NCBI RefSeq assembly: GCF_949628265.1
Contig: NC_088788.1
Coordinates: forward strand, 7,688,001-7,752,000
Length of the DNA stretch: 64,000 nucleotides
Direction of reading: 5' to 3'
From: Cloeon dipterum
Taxonomy: Eukaryota > Arthropoda > Insecta > Ephemeroptera > Baetidae
This document shows, in pieces, positions 21,735 through 33,959 of this stretch. How positions within the stretch are numbered: the first letter of the stretch is position 1; the number at the start of each line of letters is the position of its first letter. The position numbers and the translations under genes are program-made. The notes under the pieces were generated by a model. That model saw nothing but the letters and a program-made list of their open reading frames with translations, made no database searches and was not told the origin of the DNA.

Positions 21735-22070
21735 GCTTTATTTTTTTTTTTTTTGCTCATTTTATCCCTGTCCGAGGACCGGAGGACCGGGAAGGGCGCG
21801 CACTGCACTAGCACGAATGCTGAAACCCGGGTGCCAATAACACCGCGAACGGATAACATGGGCGCACCAGGCCGCACGCAGGGACCCAGCCCTGCACTCA
21901 AGGGCCACTTGCCTCCGCACCGAGGACTGCATTGAAACGCTAGACATTCGTCCCGTGAAGCCAAATCAGGCATGCTGGAAAGGTGCAAACCAGCAAGTAG
22001 CGAGTCGGCGCCGGTGCGCCTCCCAGCCCGTTGAGCAATTTGAGCAATTCGAGTCACTAAACTAACCACT
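21735..22070 (-). mobile_element. GC-rich poly(A)-tailed insertion, probable retroelement or retrocopy
   Basis: About 330 bp of markedly GC-rich sequence in AT-rich surroundings, ending on minus in GATAAAATGAGC and a run of some 15 A. The tail and composition point to insertion by reverse transcription (SINE, truncated LINE or processed transcript). I see no pol III boxes and no clear target-site duplication. It is missing from the mirror region near paralog B, so it postdates the duplication. Confidence 0.55.
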
Positions 22071-22194
22071 TTTTGCCATCTCTGACGTTAGGTAGCCAGT
22101 ATTAGATCTCCCAACTGCTCAAATACCTCACATTGCTTTGACACTCCTGAGAGTGCCTTAACAATGCGAGCCTTTATGGTTTTCCGTCAAGTTT

Positions 22195-22480
22195 CATTTG
22201 ATTGATCAAAATAAAGATGCCAGAAAACTGCAACGTGGAGATGTACGAGCCTCGAGACGTCTCCCAGAGAGTGGTCTAGTTTCTTCTTGGATCCGCGCCA
22301 ATTCTTTAGGATTCCTCATAGGCACATTGACCATGAAACTTGCAGGGTCGTGCTTTCTATTTTGCTGTTCTCTCGTTTTTCAGAGTAGAATATATATTTT
22401 TTTATTAATTGCACGGTTTTGGCTCGAGCAGGAAAACTGGCAGAAAAGAAATTATGCAACCCGCGGCGTTTAAAAGCAGT
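22195..22480 (-). pseudogene. Decayed M13 peptidase last-exon fragment (copy 1)
   Basis: Minus translation contains HDPASFMVNVP, aligning to the HSPxxxRVNxP block of M13 C-termini, and then degenerates with stops and no final MNPxxKCxxW. Nearly identical in arrangement to 26190-26440 and to the plus copy at 38079-38345. It lies upstream of LRR paralog A. Confidence 0.6.
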
Positions 22481-23480
22481 GCCAGTTGCAAACTTTTCTC
22501 TTGACCATTTTTCTCAATAATTGAAAATTTACTTCTGCCATGAGAGTGGCCATCAACACCAAATGGTTTAAATCTCATGTATCTCTATTAAGATAAGCAC
22601 TGCAGAAAGTTATAAAAAATCTATTTTCTGTTAATGTTCCTTGAGGAGTAAGGAAAAACTTATTGCTAAAAAATATTAAATTGTAACATAAAAATCACCG
22701 CACTTTGCAACAAATATGGGCATCAATACGAAAATTATCCTGGATCAAAAATTCTGTTCAACCTGACTGAGGCATCTTTCAATTCACCAGCTGTTCATTT
22801 TCGGAACTATAACTGCCTTGAACAATATAAATCGGAAATGTCGGAAATATATAATGAAGAATTTGCATAGCTTTATTAATTTATTTTCTACTCATGAAAC
22901 AAACCGAGAAACGGCTGGTTTGTTTAAACATTAACTGTATGACAGTTGTGGAATGATAATATTTTACTTTGTGCTTTGTTAACGTTATACTATGTTACGC
23001 GTGATAGCATTCGTTGTTTCATTATTTTCTTGTATTAAAATTAAAAAATTGAATTATTGAGACAACATTAAAGTTTTAAAATTGTACAGTGAATAAATTT
23101 AATGTTATTTGCTGGACTTAATTTCAATTATGAAAAAATGAGGACTCCTTAATACTGATATAATTAATTCAGAAGCTCTTGAAGGAGGTTTTCCCTAAAA
23201 ATAAAAGCTACAAATCGCGATCTCTATGATGAGTAATAGTAAAAGGTAGAAATAGAAAATTTTTGTTTCTCTTTTCTTCTCAAGTGATTTAAAGAAAAAA
23301 TATCCAGCAGTGAAAAACGAAATATTTGATTGGTAAAAAGTTGGAATAAAAAGCATCCTTCATAATTTGCAATAAATGTTGTAGTTTATTTGAGTGATTA
23401 ATACAGAAGAGATAAAAGGAAATCCCAAAGGAGGTAAGTAAAACACTGTAACGTAAAAGTAAAGAAGGGCCGTGCGTGAC
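22480..23480. other. Intergenic, no gene seen
   Basis: AT-rich. The first part (to about 22640) continues the duplicated segment shared with 26450-26600. The rest shows no feature. Confidence 0.4.
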
Positions 23481-23482
23481 GT

Positions 23483-25710
23483 TTACCAGAGAGTGCACCT
23501 ACGATCTGGGTCTGGGTTCATCTCGGATCCGGCAGAACAACCCCATATCTCTGCGAACTCCTTCATATTTTTCAAGGGCTCATTTACCCTGAATTTGGAT
23601 GGGCTATGCTTTTTGTTCTTCTCTTCAGTACTCAAAATCATTTCTTCAGTGAATTGCACGGATTCGCTGGAGCACCAAACCTACAACAATAAAAGAATTA
23701 ATTAAAATTGTGTATAAATTATTCCTGATTAACCCAAAAACGATAAAATGAAATATTAACGATAAATAAATATAATGGGTACATTTTTACCGCCATAAAA
23801 TAGAGTAAAAAATTGAAGCGTATCTGTTTTTCGTAACTTAACAATTGAAAAAAGTTAGAGATTTTGCTCTGATAGAATTCTCGGTCCTTACGTTTGCAAA
23901 AGCTAAGAAGAAAAGTTGTTTGTGGTTGTAGTTTTCAAGGTCGATCAGCTCGTCGTAGTTGGGCTCTTTTCGTTGGTATGCGTTAAAAGCAATACGTAAT
24001 CCACCGCTGTCAGCCGTGTTTTCTTCCACACTCTCTCTTCCAATGCTGCGACTCTTCTAAAAATTATTTAAATCAATTTTCTGATGGAAATTTGGCCTGA
24101 ATTGCATACATTTGACCGAAATGTAAAATTATTTGCTTAACTACATTTCTAATAAATTAAAAATTATTTTTACATTTTGCATTTCCTCGGTTCTAATGGT
24201 GACGAATTCCTCAAACGCTTGATTGTATTGGTCTACAAAGCAATTTCTCCGTTCATCAAACGCTTCGATTGTACTCTCTGTCCAAATTTCTTCTTTAACA
24301 TTATCAATGTTGAATCCTGAAACATTGTTTTGGTTGCACAACAAATTCTGTGTCTTTATATCGAACTTACTGTGGTTGTTGTAAAGGTGCGTCAGTTCGT
24401 GAGCTATTGAAAATCCCATGCCACCGAAATCCAAAGCACTGCCGGGTCAGAAGATAAATCAACAGACGTTTTATCGAAAATTTAGACTTACTCCATGTCT
24501 TGCTTGAAAAAGGGTGGGTTGAACGTGGTCAATGGCAGAACTGAAAATATTAAAATATGAATAAATATAATTAATATAATTTTAGAGGTCTCACAGATTT
24601 TGTTGTTGGATGGAAAGTATTTAGGACTCCTAAGCAATGGATTAAATTTTTCATCTTTTGGTAAATCCCACGTCAAAAAACTTTCATCGTATCCAACATA
24701 TTTACTCATGTTTCTCATCCTTTCATATGATTTTATTTTACTTTCTTTGTCCATCCAAGGGATATTATGTATTAACAACTCTTTCCACTCTTTCTTCATT
24801 GTGTGCAGAAGCGACTTAACCTGAAATCGGACGTAAAAATATACACGTTTCATTAAGGAATCATTTTAACACTTACATCCTTAATGGAATTTTCCTGAGG
24901 ATCCTTCCTGGCATACGCAACTCCAAGCTCCAATTTGTAATTATTGTATGTTTCAATCACACATTTCTTTTTGTTATCTTCCCCTGTGATAATATTTTTA
25001 GAATTAATTTAATTTAATTTTTAAAGGTAATGCTCACTTTTTTCCTGCAAGCATTTTCGGTAGCTAGTCGTTGCGTTTAAAAGATTTTCTTTGTCTGTTG
25101 AGCTTTCAAGGATAGCTGAAAGACATGAATGGAAAATCACAAGAGAAGTGCACCTCTGGTATCTTACCTTGCACCGAATCGTAGGCAATGCCAAAAGCCA
25201 TGCCATCCATAAATAGCAAGAACATTTGGTCTTCTTTTTTAATGGAGATAACTTCTACAGGGTTTTCCTTTATGAATCCACCGCAGGCAAATTCATAGAA
25301 ATCATCACAAGGGTCTCTTTTTTCATCCATCGAATTCTTAATACGAGCCGCTAAAAAATTAATTAGAATTGCTTTCCTGAATAATTTTTATTTTCTCACC
25401 TGCAGCTTTGCACGGATCGCTTTTGCAAACTTTGATGTTGTCTACTTTGATCTTCGGTTCCAGCAAGATCTCTCCCTCTGAAATTATGCACCGTTGAGAT
25501 AGCTATTTTTAAAATAAAAAAATGACTTTACCATCAGAAGTGCCGCTCAAAGTCAACTTTTCATCCGGCAACGATTTGGCATGCTGAAATCTTGGGTTTA
25601 TTTGTAGGTCTGGCGAAAAGATAAAATTTCAAAATTCGATTTTTGCATTGAAAAGGCTTTTCACCTGCCACAACTAGTGGTATTAGACCCAGGATGATGA
25701 TACCGAGCAT
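23483..25710 (-). CDS. Secreted M13/neprilysin-like metallopeptidase, zinc site intact (M13-1)
   Basis: Twelve exons on minus: 25710-25665, 25609-25532, 25477-25400, 25350-25168, 25115-25038, 24983-24877, 24820-24595, 24540-24492, 24438-24371, 24316-24174, 24056-23892, 23680-23483; 472 residues, frame intact. Signal peptide MLGIIILGLIPLVVA, then VCKSDPCKAA (paired Cys as in VCxTxxC of M13), DPCDDFYEFACGGF, GVAYARKDPQ, FNPPFF, the zinc site HELTH, CFVDQY, EENTADSGGLR (third ligand Glu and the Asp), QLFFLAFAN, HSPSKFRVN (substrate Arg) and a terminal CTLW. It is far shorter than classical neprilysins, lacks NAFY and the transmembrane anchor, and so should be a soluble extracellular peptidase, if active. 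Confidence 0.85.
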
Positions 25711-25899
25711 GGCCCTAAAACAAAATTTAAATATCTGCTTGAACGAATTAAATTTTTTATCTCACCGGAGACGCATTTTTTCGATCCTTTCTCCTCTTGG
25801 AATCGATTGCGAGTGAGGTTTGCAATTTCTCCGCAAATAAACTTTTTTCCTTCAAGGATCAATTGGATCGTGCGTAAAAGGATCAACATTTTCCAACAT

Positions 25900-26190
25900 T
25901 TAAATCACCTCCACCATATCAGAGCGCAACAAGTTTCGATAATGATATGTATTTTGATGTGGTTCAGCTAAGCTATTGAAGAATGCTTATTTTCCTGTTT
26001 AATATTAGACGTAAACCTGTGATTATAGCATTATTTTTTCAATTCACATTCAACTTACGGCGTTGAATTAAATTCAAACGTAGCAAATTAAGAGTTTTAG
26101 TGCTGGTAGTAAACTCATCGTAAAAAAAAAATATTTTTGGGTTTCTTCTTTGTCGCTTCATTCCATGGCCACCGCAAATAAAATATTATT
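25900..26190. other. Upstream region of M13-1
   Basis: No gene. Promoter of M13-1 should lie in its first part, but no strong TATA box is visible. Confidence 0.3.
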
Positions 26191-26440
26191 TCTCATTCCC
26201 AGACAGTTTTCTGGGTTCTTCTTGGAATTACGAGAAAATTTCAACGATGACTTGAGGTTCTTCTTGGGTACATTGACCATGAAACTTGCAGGGTCGTGCT
26301 TTCTATTTTCTTGTTCTCGCTTTTCTCAGAGTGGAATAAAATTCTTCTATAAAGTACACGGTGTTGGCTCGAGCAGGAAAACTGGAATATAAGAAAGTAT
26401 GCATCCCGCGCTGTTTACAAGCAGTGCCAGTTGCGGAGTT
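26190..26440 (-). pseudogene. Decayed M13 peptidase last-exon fragment (copy 2)
   Basis: Minus frame reads HDPASFMVNVPKKNLK and then KKNPENC, clearly the HSPxxFRVNxPxxN...MNPxxxC block of M13 C-termini without the final Trp and with no preceding exons. The flanks to about 26600 match those of copy 1. Confidence 0.65.
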
Positions 26441-26932
26441 ATCACTTAACCATTTTTCTCAATCAAAAAGTCCCTTCTGCCAGGAGAGTGGCCATCAACA
26501 CCAAATGGGTTTAATCTCATTCATCTCTACCATGATAATCAATGCAGAAAACTATAAATCTTTCCCTCAATTATGTTCATTGAGGATTCATTCAAAACAA
26601 CGGAAAATCCTTGTTACACATTTGTTGGACTTGTTTTTTTCCACCATTAAAAGATAAAATTTATCTATAAAAATTTTGCTATTAGCATTTTTAAATACGT
26701 AATTTTTTACTGACTGCAAAACTTTCATTTTCTCGTCATTTAATATTTTCCTCCTCAGCATAAACAAATTGTTTTAATGGCTTTAAGTTAGATATTAAAG
26801 AAAAAGTTCAAACATTTTTCAGCAAAAACCAAAATATGGAACGGTTTGCATACATTGATTTTATTTTAAACGGAAAAGCTTTAACAAGAGAATTTTAATT
26901 CTTTCAGTTAAATTTTTAACAAACAACAAGGT

Positions 26933-29921
26933 CTACCAAATCACACACTTTTTCTCGGGGTTCATCTTCGATCCTAGGGGACAATTCCACGCCTTGGCAA
27001 ACTCGTCCATATTTTGCATCGGCACGTTGACCCTGAATCTGAAGGGGGTGTTTTTATTTTTCAAAATGGTTTGTTCTGTGATACGGCGCTCTTCCCTTGA
27101 GCAATGAAGCTATAGAAAAAAATGAAATTAGAAGTCATGAGATATCTTTCGAATTAAAATCGTTACATTGGCGTGAGATAGAAAGAAAAGCTGATCAGGG
27201 GAGAAGTCCTCCAAGCCTTTCAGCGTCCATGTTGTTTCTTGCATCGACTTGAAAGTGAGGAAGGCAGCTCGCAATCCGCTGTTGTCCGCCATATTCTCAA
27301 ATATGTTCTTCGTGCTGTTAATCTGATTAAGATTGTTTATATAAAATACATCATATTAAATTTCGAATAATGAGATTTTACAAGATCAATTTTGTCTTTC
27401 TTAAGTTCGATAAAATTCCGGAATTCCTCGTTATATTGGGCTACGAAGCAATTAGCGCGTTCGTAGAAGGCTGAAATTGTACTTGGCGACCAAACATCCT
27501 TTTTCTTGCCATCCCCGTCGTAATCTATATAAATTATAACGTACGCGTTACTAAATTAAAATTTTAATTTGATTTCGAGCAAGACGCACCGTACATGGTG
27601 TAGCTTTGTGTCAAGTCATGGGCAAAAATGGCTCCCATCGCACCATATTCCAAAACCCTGAAATTAATTATTAATTTTTCTAATTTGAAAATGATATTTT
27701 CCAACTCACTCATGACCCAGTTTGTAAATTGGAGGATTCATCAGACTCAGCGGCACATCTGATAAAATCAAATGAGATTTTAAATAAAATAAAATTTAAA
27801 TATTACAGATCAAGGTTTGTTCCGGCCAGTGAACGGGAGCCGAGAGCAGTGGATTCAACTTCTCTAGAAATTTATCCTGAAATCTGTGTTTCTTCAAAAT
27901 GTAATGGTCGTAGCCAAGTACTGTTTCCAATGTGGCTGCCTTATCGATCGATCTTTTTCTGCTCTCCTCGTCCATCCACGTGCTCTTCGCCACCATATCT
28001 CTGAGCTCCAATGAGACGGTCTCAACAATGATCCTCAGCTGGCAAAAAATAAAATCTTTTAGACCATCTAAAACTTCATCTTTTTATAGATAGAGTGCTG
28101 GATTTTTTTTAATTATCACTGCATCTTGTGCAGAGGCAATAAAAAATAATTACCCGCTCGAATTCGTCACTCGTTTCAGGGTATTCCCTGGCGTACGCAA
28201 CTCCAAGTAGCCAAGAATTCGATTTTTTGACCCTCTTCAAGCAGTCATGCGGCATAACTTTTATTTGATTAAAATAACTTTTCAAGAAACACTCGTAGCA
28301 AATTTTTCCTTACATTCAGTCGTGCAATTCCGGTACGCTCCTCGAGCCTTTTGTAGAAAAGGGTATTTCTTGTATACAGTGCTGTTTACAAGTAGTTCTG
28401 GGGACATTCAGTTTTCAGATATTCAACATCGAACAATAATTTTGTATTTTATAATGGCTTACTTTGCAATCTCTCAAGCACCAAGTCATTGATGGAATCC
28501 AATTCGAAATTTATCTGTTGATGCCATTTATTGGTCGAATATTTCTGCATGAAGCCTCCGCACGCAAACTGGAAGAAGTCTTCGCACGGATTAACGCTCC
28601 TATCCATTGAATTAATAATGCGGTTCGCTGAAAAATATATATAATTATAAACACTCTTTAAAGTAGATCTGTACTTGAAATGTCCGAAAAAATCAATAAA
28701 AATAGTAACAGAGTTTATTAATTGGTAAGTTCAGGTTTCTGACAATGAGAGAAAGGCGCGGCTCTAAAGTTTGCATGCAAATAAAGCAGCAAAGGCGCTT
28801 TCTCTCCAATTGAAAATTGAGATTGTTAGTTCTTTTGTTGTCCGTGTTAAAGTGGAATGATACTGGGCAACAAATGAAAATTATTTGAATTGTTGGATGC
28901 CGTAAACAATTGACCGATAAAAAATTTGTTCAACAATTCGCAATAATAAAAAAGGACCTTCCTACAGTAAAAATTCGAATTTTGCCAATTTTCTCCAAAA
29001 TTTACAGTGCCTGAACTTATTTTCTTGGCATAAATTCCGATTCCTCTCGTCGAGATCTGTCCAACGGTGTTTGCCACTTATTGGGGAAACTCTTGGTTTT
29101 GAAATTAAATCGGATTTCAAGTAAGGAGACAGCCATTACCATTTGAAAAGCACGGTAACTTCCCAGCCAATTTTCTCGAAACATTACAGCGCTTCTTAGG
29201 TCAATTTAGGCTTTAACTGAATCCTAAGGGACGAGTATATGCATTGGAAACAAGCATTTCCAGGCTTTTGCAGTATCATTCCTCTTTAATCGAACCAAAT
29301 TAATAACAATCGGATTCAAAAATCGAGCTTTAAAGTGTATTGACAATTGAACATTATTTGAATTGTCGGATGCAATAAGCAGTTGGTTGATAAAAAATTA
29401 TTTCGTTAATTTGCAACAATAAAAAAAGGATCATGCTATAGTACAAAATCAAATTTTTCCCAAAATTACAGCGCCTGACCACATTTTTCTCTTTAGATAA
29501 AACAGGATTTCAAGTAAGGAGACATGCCTCACCATTTGAAAAGCATGCTAACATTACAGCCACTTTCCTAAAAAATTTACAGTGCTACTTAGATAAATTT
29601 TGGCTTCAACCAGTTCATGCATTGGCATCTAACATTGATTTTCCAGGCTTTTGCAGTCAATAAAACTCACCTGAAACCATGCATTCTGTCGAATTGCACA
29701 TTTTTTCGTTGATGGACTCTTTTCCTACCTCCGCGATTCCACTGTCATTTTGTGGCCGTGGTAAATTATCTGTCCAGTTCAAGCTCTCTGAAAAATTATT
29801 ATTCGTCTTCTATATGTATAGAACAAACAATGTTCTCACCACCCAACACAATGTTCGTACACGTAGCAGCAATCGCTGCCGACAGCAGGTAAACCACCAG
29901 CACCTGAGTGCCACGGGCCAT
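26933..29921 (-). CDS. M13-like peptidase homolog with destroyed zinc motif (M13-2)
   Basis: Exons on minus: 29921-29840 (signal peptide [19 protein letters not shown]), 29787-29671 (MCNSTEC), about 28627-28462 ([14 protein letters not shown]), small exons near 28371-28318 and 28253-28154 ([10 protein letters not shown]), about 28030-27806 (KSTWMDEES), about 27761-27713 ([12 protein letters not shown]), 27657-27590, 27524-27382, 27322-27167, 27109-26933. About 480 residues, frames open. HExxH reads HDLTQ: both the catalytic Glu and the second zinc His are lost, while [17 protein letters not shown] and the terminal CVIW remain. Predicted secreted pseudoenzyme. The 1-kb intron between the second and third exons is filled by two MITE copies. 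Closest relative is M13-3 directly upstream. Confidence 0.82.
28851..29285 (+). mobile_element. MITE with TTAA target-site duplication (copy 2)
   Basis: About 435 bp, termini AGTGGAATGATACTGGGC and CAGTATCATTCCTCT, flanked by TTAA at 28847-28850 and 29286-29289. Reverse orientation relative to copy 1 and very similar along its length, including the internal core GATTCCTCTCGTCGAG. It sits in an intron of M13-2. Confidence 0.8.
29334..29665 (+). mobile_element. Older diverged MITE copy next to copy 2
   Basis: Preceded by TTAA (29330-29333); interior shows the same order of blocks as copy 2 (CAATTGAAC.TTATTTGAATTGT, GGATTTCAAGTAAGGAGACA, CCATTTGAAAAGCA, CAGGCTTTTGCAGT) but with more substitutions and a damaged left terminus. 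Probably an older insertion into which or next to which copy 2 landed. Confidence 0.6.
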
Positions 29922-30119
29922 GGCTCTAGATTGAATGAGAATGCTTCGGAATGTGTATTATTTTGAGGCTGCGTTGAGCAACAGGGCTCGATGGTGGAAG
30001 GCTCTGTTTGATTTTAACACACAAGAGAGTGGCATCTGAATTAATATTGACGCATGCACTCTGATCACCCAATTGTTTACAAATACATATGTTGAAAAGT
30101 TTGATACATAAACACACCA

Positions 30120-31490
30120 ATTTATATGATAGTGCATGTTAACTAACAATTTGTGTTTAAAGTGGAAAAATGTTAGGCTCTTCCAATCATTTTTTTAAAT
30201 TTATTTATTACCTGTCGAAATTATTGCTGCATCGAAATGTATTACAGTTTTCAATAAATTGTGCTTTTTGGTATGGTTGATAAAAGGTCACGTGTATATT
30301 GCATCAGATTTACGATCAATTCTCACGCTCTCGGAGATAACATACATTCAAAATTTATCCTTCAAAATAAAAAAATACAATGTTTCGGAGATAAAGTACT
30401 ACTACCCCTCGTTGTGTGAGCAGTTCTTGTGGTGCAATTTTTAAAGTGTTAGTGATCGTAACAATATTAATTTAACGGCACGTGACATCGACGGATCAAT
30501 ATTTTGTTTCGGGCGATTATGCAGTTACTGCTTGTCACTTTATGCCATTGTTCACAAAATTTTTAAATTGACTGTAATTGATATACGTAGAACAATAAAC
30601 AACTATATATATACTTGTTAAAGGTGTGCGGGACATAAAACAATAAATGGATTTAGATGTGGAAATTTGTCAATTTTTTTCTTCTCACAGCTCAAATATT
30701 CCTCATTTTTTTGTTTTAATTCAATTTAATCGATTTAATAATTCCATTGCATTCATTTTCAGAATTTTACCATAAAACTTAACTTTATATCCTGTGAACC
30801 TGACAATCTTACATGAATTATCAAATCTTTTCGCAATCTGCTGATAAAAGTGGCGCGGAAACTGCGTGCCGTCATCGCACAACACTGGAGGCTCGCTCTG
30901 CTAAATGAAAATTCAGAGAAAAGATAAAGTCTATCTTTAGGTTCAATTTTTTATTATTTATAGGCTAGCGGGACAACATTGCTTCATTAATGAGATGAGA
31001 TAAACATTCAAAAATGATAAAGGATTAGTGAACAGATTTCTTATCTCTGCGAGTGATATATATTGCTTCAGATCTCGTTTTGTACCTTTGTATCATTAAA
31101 TCTTGAGAAGCTTCTAATAATTTTTTCAATGTCACAACATGTTAAGAAATGAATGAAATGGAGAGACAATTTTTTATCATAATTTTTGTGTCTTCCTGGC
31201 AGTACCATATTTGAGTGTTTGAGACGGTAATTCTATGAATACAGTCATCGTCATCATATTTCATATTCTTTGGATAAATATGACTCATGTAGATACTATT
31301 ACAAAACTAATAAATAAATAGCATTATTTTATTGGAGTGCATGCTTGCCGTAAAATCTGCCCAGTGAGAATGATTGCTGTTTGTTAAAGCAAATCCAAAC
31401 ATTTTTCAGTTAAATTGAAATTTAAAGCGAGTAGCGTAAATCGATTTTATTTTAATTTCACATGATAAAATTTATAAATTTTTACATCAA
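30120..31490. repeat. Intergenic DNA containing a 230-bp duplicate of 37300-37555
   Basis: About 30800-31035 matches about 37300-37555: AAATCTTTTC.CAATC, GCTGATAAAAGTGGCGCG, GTCATCGCACAACACTGGAG and GCTCGCTCTGC, then a shared AT-rich tail. GCTGATAAAAG resembles the element just upstream of the GPCR gene (34729), so this may be an orphan GPCR-type promoter fragment. No gene otherwise. Confidence 0.5.
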
Positions 31491-31493
31491 GGT

Positions 31494-33831
31494 CTACCAA
31501 ATAACACACTTTTTCTCGGGGTTCATGTTCGATCCTAGGGGACAGTTCCACGCCTTGGCAAACTCGTCCATATTTTGCATCGGCACGTTGACCCTGAATC
31601 TGAAGGGGGTGTTTTTATTTTTCAAAATGGTTTCTTCTGTGACAAGGGGCTTTTCCCTTGAGCAATGAAGCTATAGAAAGAAATGAAATTAGAAGTCATG
31701 AGATATCTCTCGAATTAAAATCGTTACATTGGCATGAGATAGAAAGAAAAGCTGATCAGGGGAGAAGTCTTCCAAGCCTTTCAGCGTCCATGTTGTTTCT
31801 TGCATCGACTTGAAAGTGAGGAAGGCAGCTCGCAATCCGCTGTTGTCCGCCATATTCTCAAATACGTTGTTCCTGCTGTTAATCTGATTAAGATTGTTTA
31901 TATAAATCAGATCGTTTTAAATTTTGAATAATGAGACTTTACATCAAGCTCAGCATCTTCATGCATGTTAGCAGCGATAAAATTCCGAAATTCCTTGTTA
32001 TATTGGGCTACGAAGCAATTAATGTGATCAGAGAATGCTGAAATTGTACTTGGCGACCAAATAACGTTTTTCTTGCCATTTCCATCGACATCTGTACAAA
32101 TAAATTATATCGCACACGTTAGTAAATTATAGTTTAAACTTGATTCCGAGCTAGACGCACCGTACATGGTGTAGCTACGTGCCAAAAAATGGGCGAAAAT
32201 GGCTCCCATCGCACCAAATTCCAAAACCCTGAAATTAATTATTAATTTTTATAATTTGAAAATGATATTTTCCAACTCACTCATGACCCAGTTTGTAAAT
32301 TGGAGGATTCATCTGAGTCAGCGGCAAATCTGATAAAATTGAATGAGATTTTAACTAAAATAAATTTTAAATATTACAGATCAAGGTTTGATCCGGCCAG
32401 TGAACGGGAGACGAGAGCAGTGGATTCAACTTCTCTAGAAATTTATCCTGAAATCTGTGTTTCTTCAAAATGTAATGGTCGTAGCCAAGTACTGTTTCCA
32501 ATGTGGCTGCCTTATCGATCGATCTTTTCCTGCTCTCCTCGTCCATCCACGTGCTCTTCGCCACCATGTCTCTGAGCTCCAATGAGACGGTTTCAACAAT
32601 GATCCTCAGCTGGCAAGCAAAAAATATTAACCATCTAAAACTTTATCTTTTTATGGACAGAGTGGATTTTTTAATTGAACCATCGCCGCACCCTGAGCAG
32701 AGGTAATAGAAAATAATTACCCGCTGGAATTCGTCACTCGTTTCAGGGTATTCCCTGGCGTACGCAACTCCAAGTAGCCAAGTATTCGAATTTTTGGCCC
32801 TCTTCAAGCAAATATATTTTTCATCTTTTTGTTTGATTAAAATAACTTTTCAAGAAACATCGTTAAATTATTCATTACTTAATTTCGTGCAATTCCGGTA
32901 GTTTTCTCGTGCATTTTGTAGAAAACGGTATTTCCTTCTGTCACCTTCAAGTATTCCTGGGGACATTCAGTTTGTAGATATTCAATCTCAAACAATAATT
33001 TCGTATTTTATAATGGCTTACTTTGCAATCTCTCAAACACCAAGTCACTGATGGAATCCAATTCGAATTGTTTCTCTTCATGCCGACGATTGATGAAGCC
33101 TCCGCACGCATACTGGAAGAAGTCTTCGCACGGATTAACGCTCCTATCCATTGAATTAATAATGCGGTTCGCTGAAAAATATGTGGATCTCTACTTAAAA
33201 TGTCCGGAAAATCAATACGAAATAGTGATAGAGTTTATTAATTGTAAGTTCAGGGTTTCAGAGAGGAAGGCGGCTCTGAAGTCTGCATGGAAATAAAAAA
33301 GCAAGCGCTTTCTCTCCTATTAAGAATTGGGAATAATTTCTCCACGATGGAAATTTACATCACTCCCTTTGATAGATCGCTACGAGAGAAATCAAGAGCA
33401 AGCAAAAAAAATCGAGAAATTTGGCACAATCTTAAAAATAACTTTTAGTTGGTCCTAATTCGATTACGACACATTTTCTATGTAAATCTACAAACAGCAA
33501 CTTTACAGTGGTACTTTTGCAGTATCAATCCTGCATAAAAACTAACACACAGTCAAGAAAACTCACCTGATATCATGCATTCTGTTGAATTGCACATTTT
33601 TTCGGTGATGTCTTCCGTAGACTTATCGCGATTCCTTCTTACCTCTGCGATTTTAACATCATTTTGTGGCCATGCTAAGTTATATTTCGAGTACAAGCTC
33701 TCTGAAATAAATTATTAGTTTTCAATGTGTGTAATACAACCTTTTTTCTCACCATCGAATTCAATTTTCATACAATTAGCAGCGATCGCTGCCGACAGCA
33801 GGTAAACCAGCATCTGAGTGCTACGGGCCAT
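31494..33831 (-). CDS. M13-like peptidase homolog with destroyed zinc motif (M13-3)
   Basis: Recent duplicate of M13-2 with the same exon order: signal exon starting at 33831 ([18 protein letters not shown]), exon near 33690-33570 (MCNSTEC), exon near 33174-33025 ([14 protein letters not shown]), short exons near 32950-32885 and 32822-32725, exon near 32610-32380 that is almost identical to M13-2, then 32330-31494 with the C-terminal exons. HExxH reads HFLAR: Glu and the second His are gone. FENMADNSG, the RVN Arg and the terminal CVIW are kept. Frames are open, so a secreted pseudoenzyme is likelier than a pseudogene. The near-identity of some exons to M13-2 against divergence of others hints at gene conversion. 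Confidence 0.82.
33330..33550 (+). repeat. Decayed MITE-related sequence in an M13-3 intron
   Basis: Shares TACAGTG and TTTTGCAGTATCAAT with the MITE right end and has a degenerate version of the TCTCGTCGAG core on minus (near 33373). Termini are not recognisable. Confidence 0.35.
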
Positions 33832-33914
33832 GGCTCTAGCTTGAGTGAAAATTATTCGGACTGTGTATTGCGTCGAGCCACAGGACTCAAAGTTGGAAGG
33901 ATTTATTTGATTTT

Positions 33915-33950
33915 AGCACACACACAAACACAAACACAAACACACTCGAG
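33915..33950. repeat. Short CA-rich microsatellite
   Basis: Run of ACACACAAACACAAACACA type just upstream of the M13-3 start. Confidence 0.6.
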
Positions 33951-33959
33951 AGTGGCGTC

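Noticed and set aside
21725-22069. Open minus frame of 114 codons in the GC-rich insertion
   Set aside because: Explained by GC-rich composition; ends in Lys codons from the poly(A) tail, no recognisable domain, no splice partners.
24877-25115. Suspected frameshift at the exon 5/6 junction of M13-1
   Set aside because: On recount the acceptor leaves three G after AG, which keeps the frame (KREDNKKKC); the model is intact.
32885-33010. Suspected frameshift in the small M13-3 exon near 32.9 kb
   Set aside because: Reading in the phase used by M13-2 gives an open, homologous frame ([15 protein letters not shown]).
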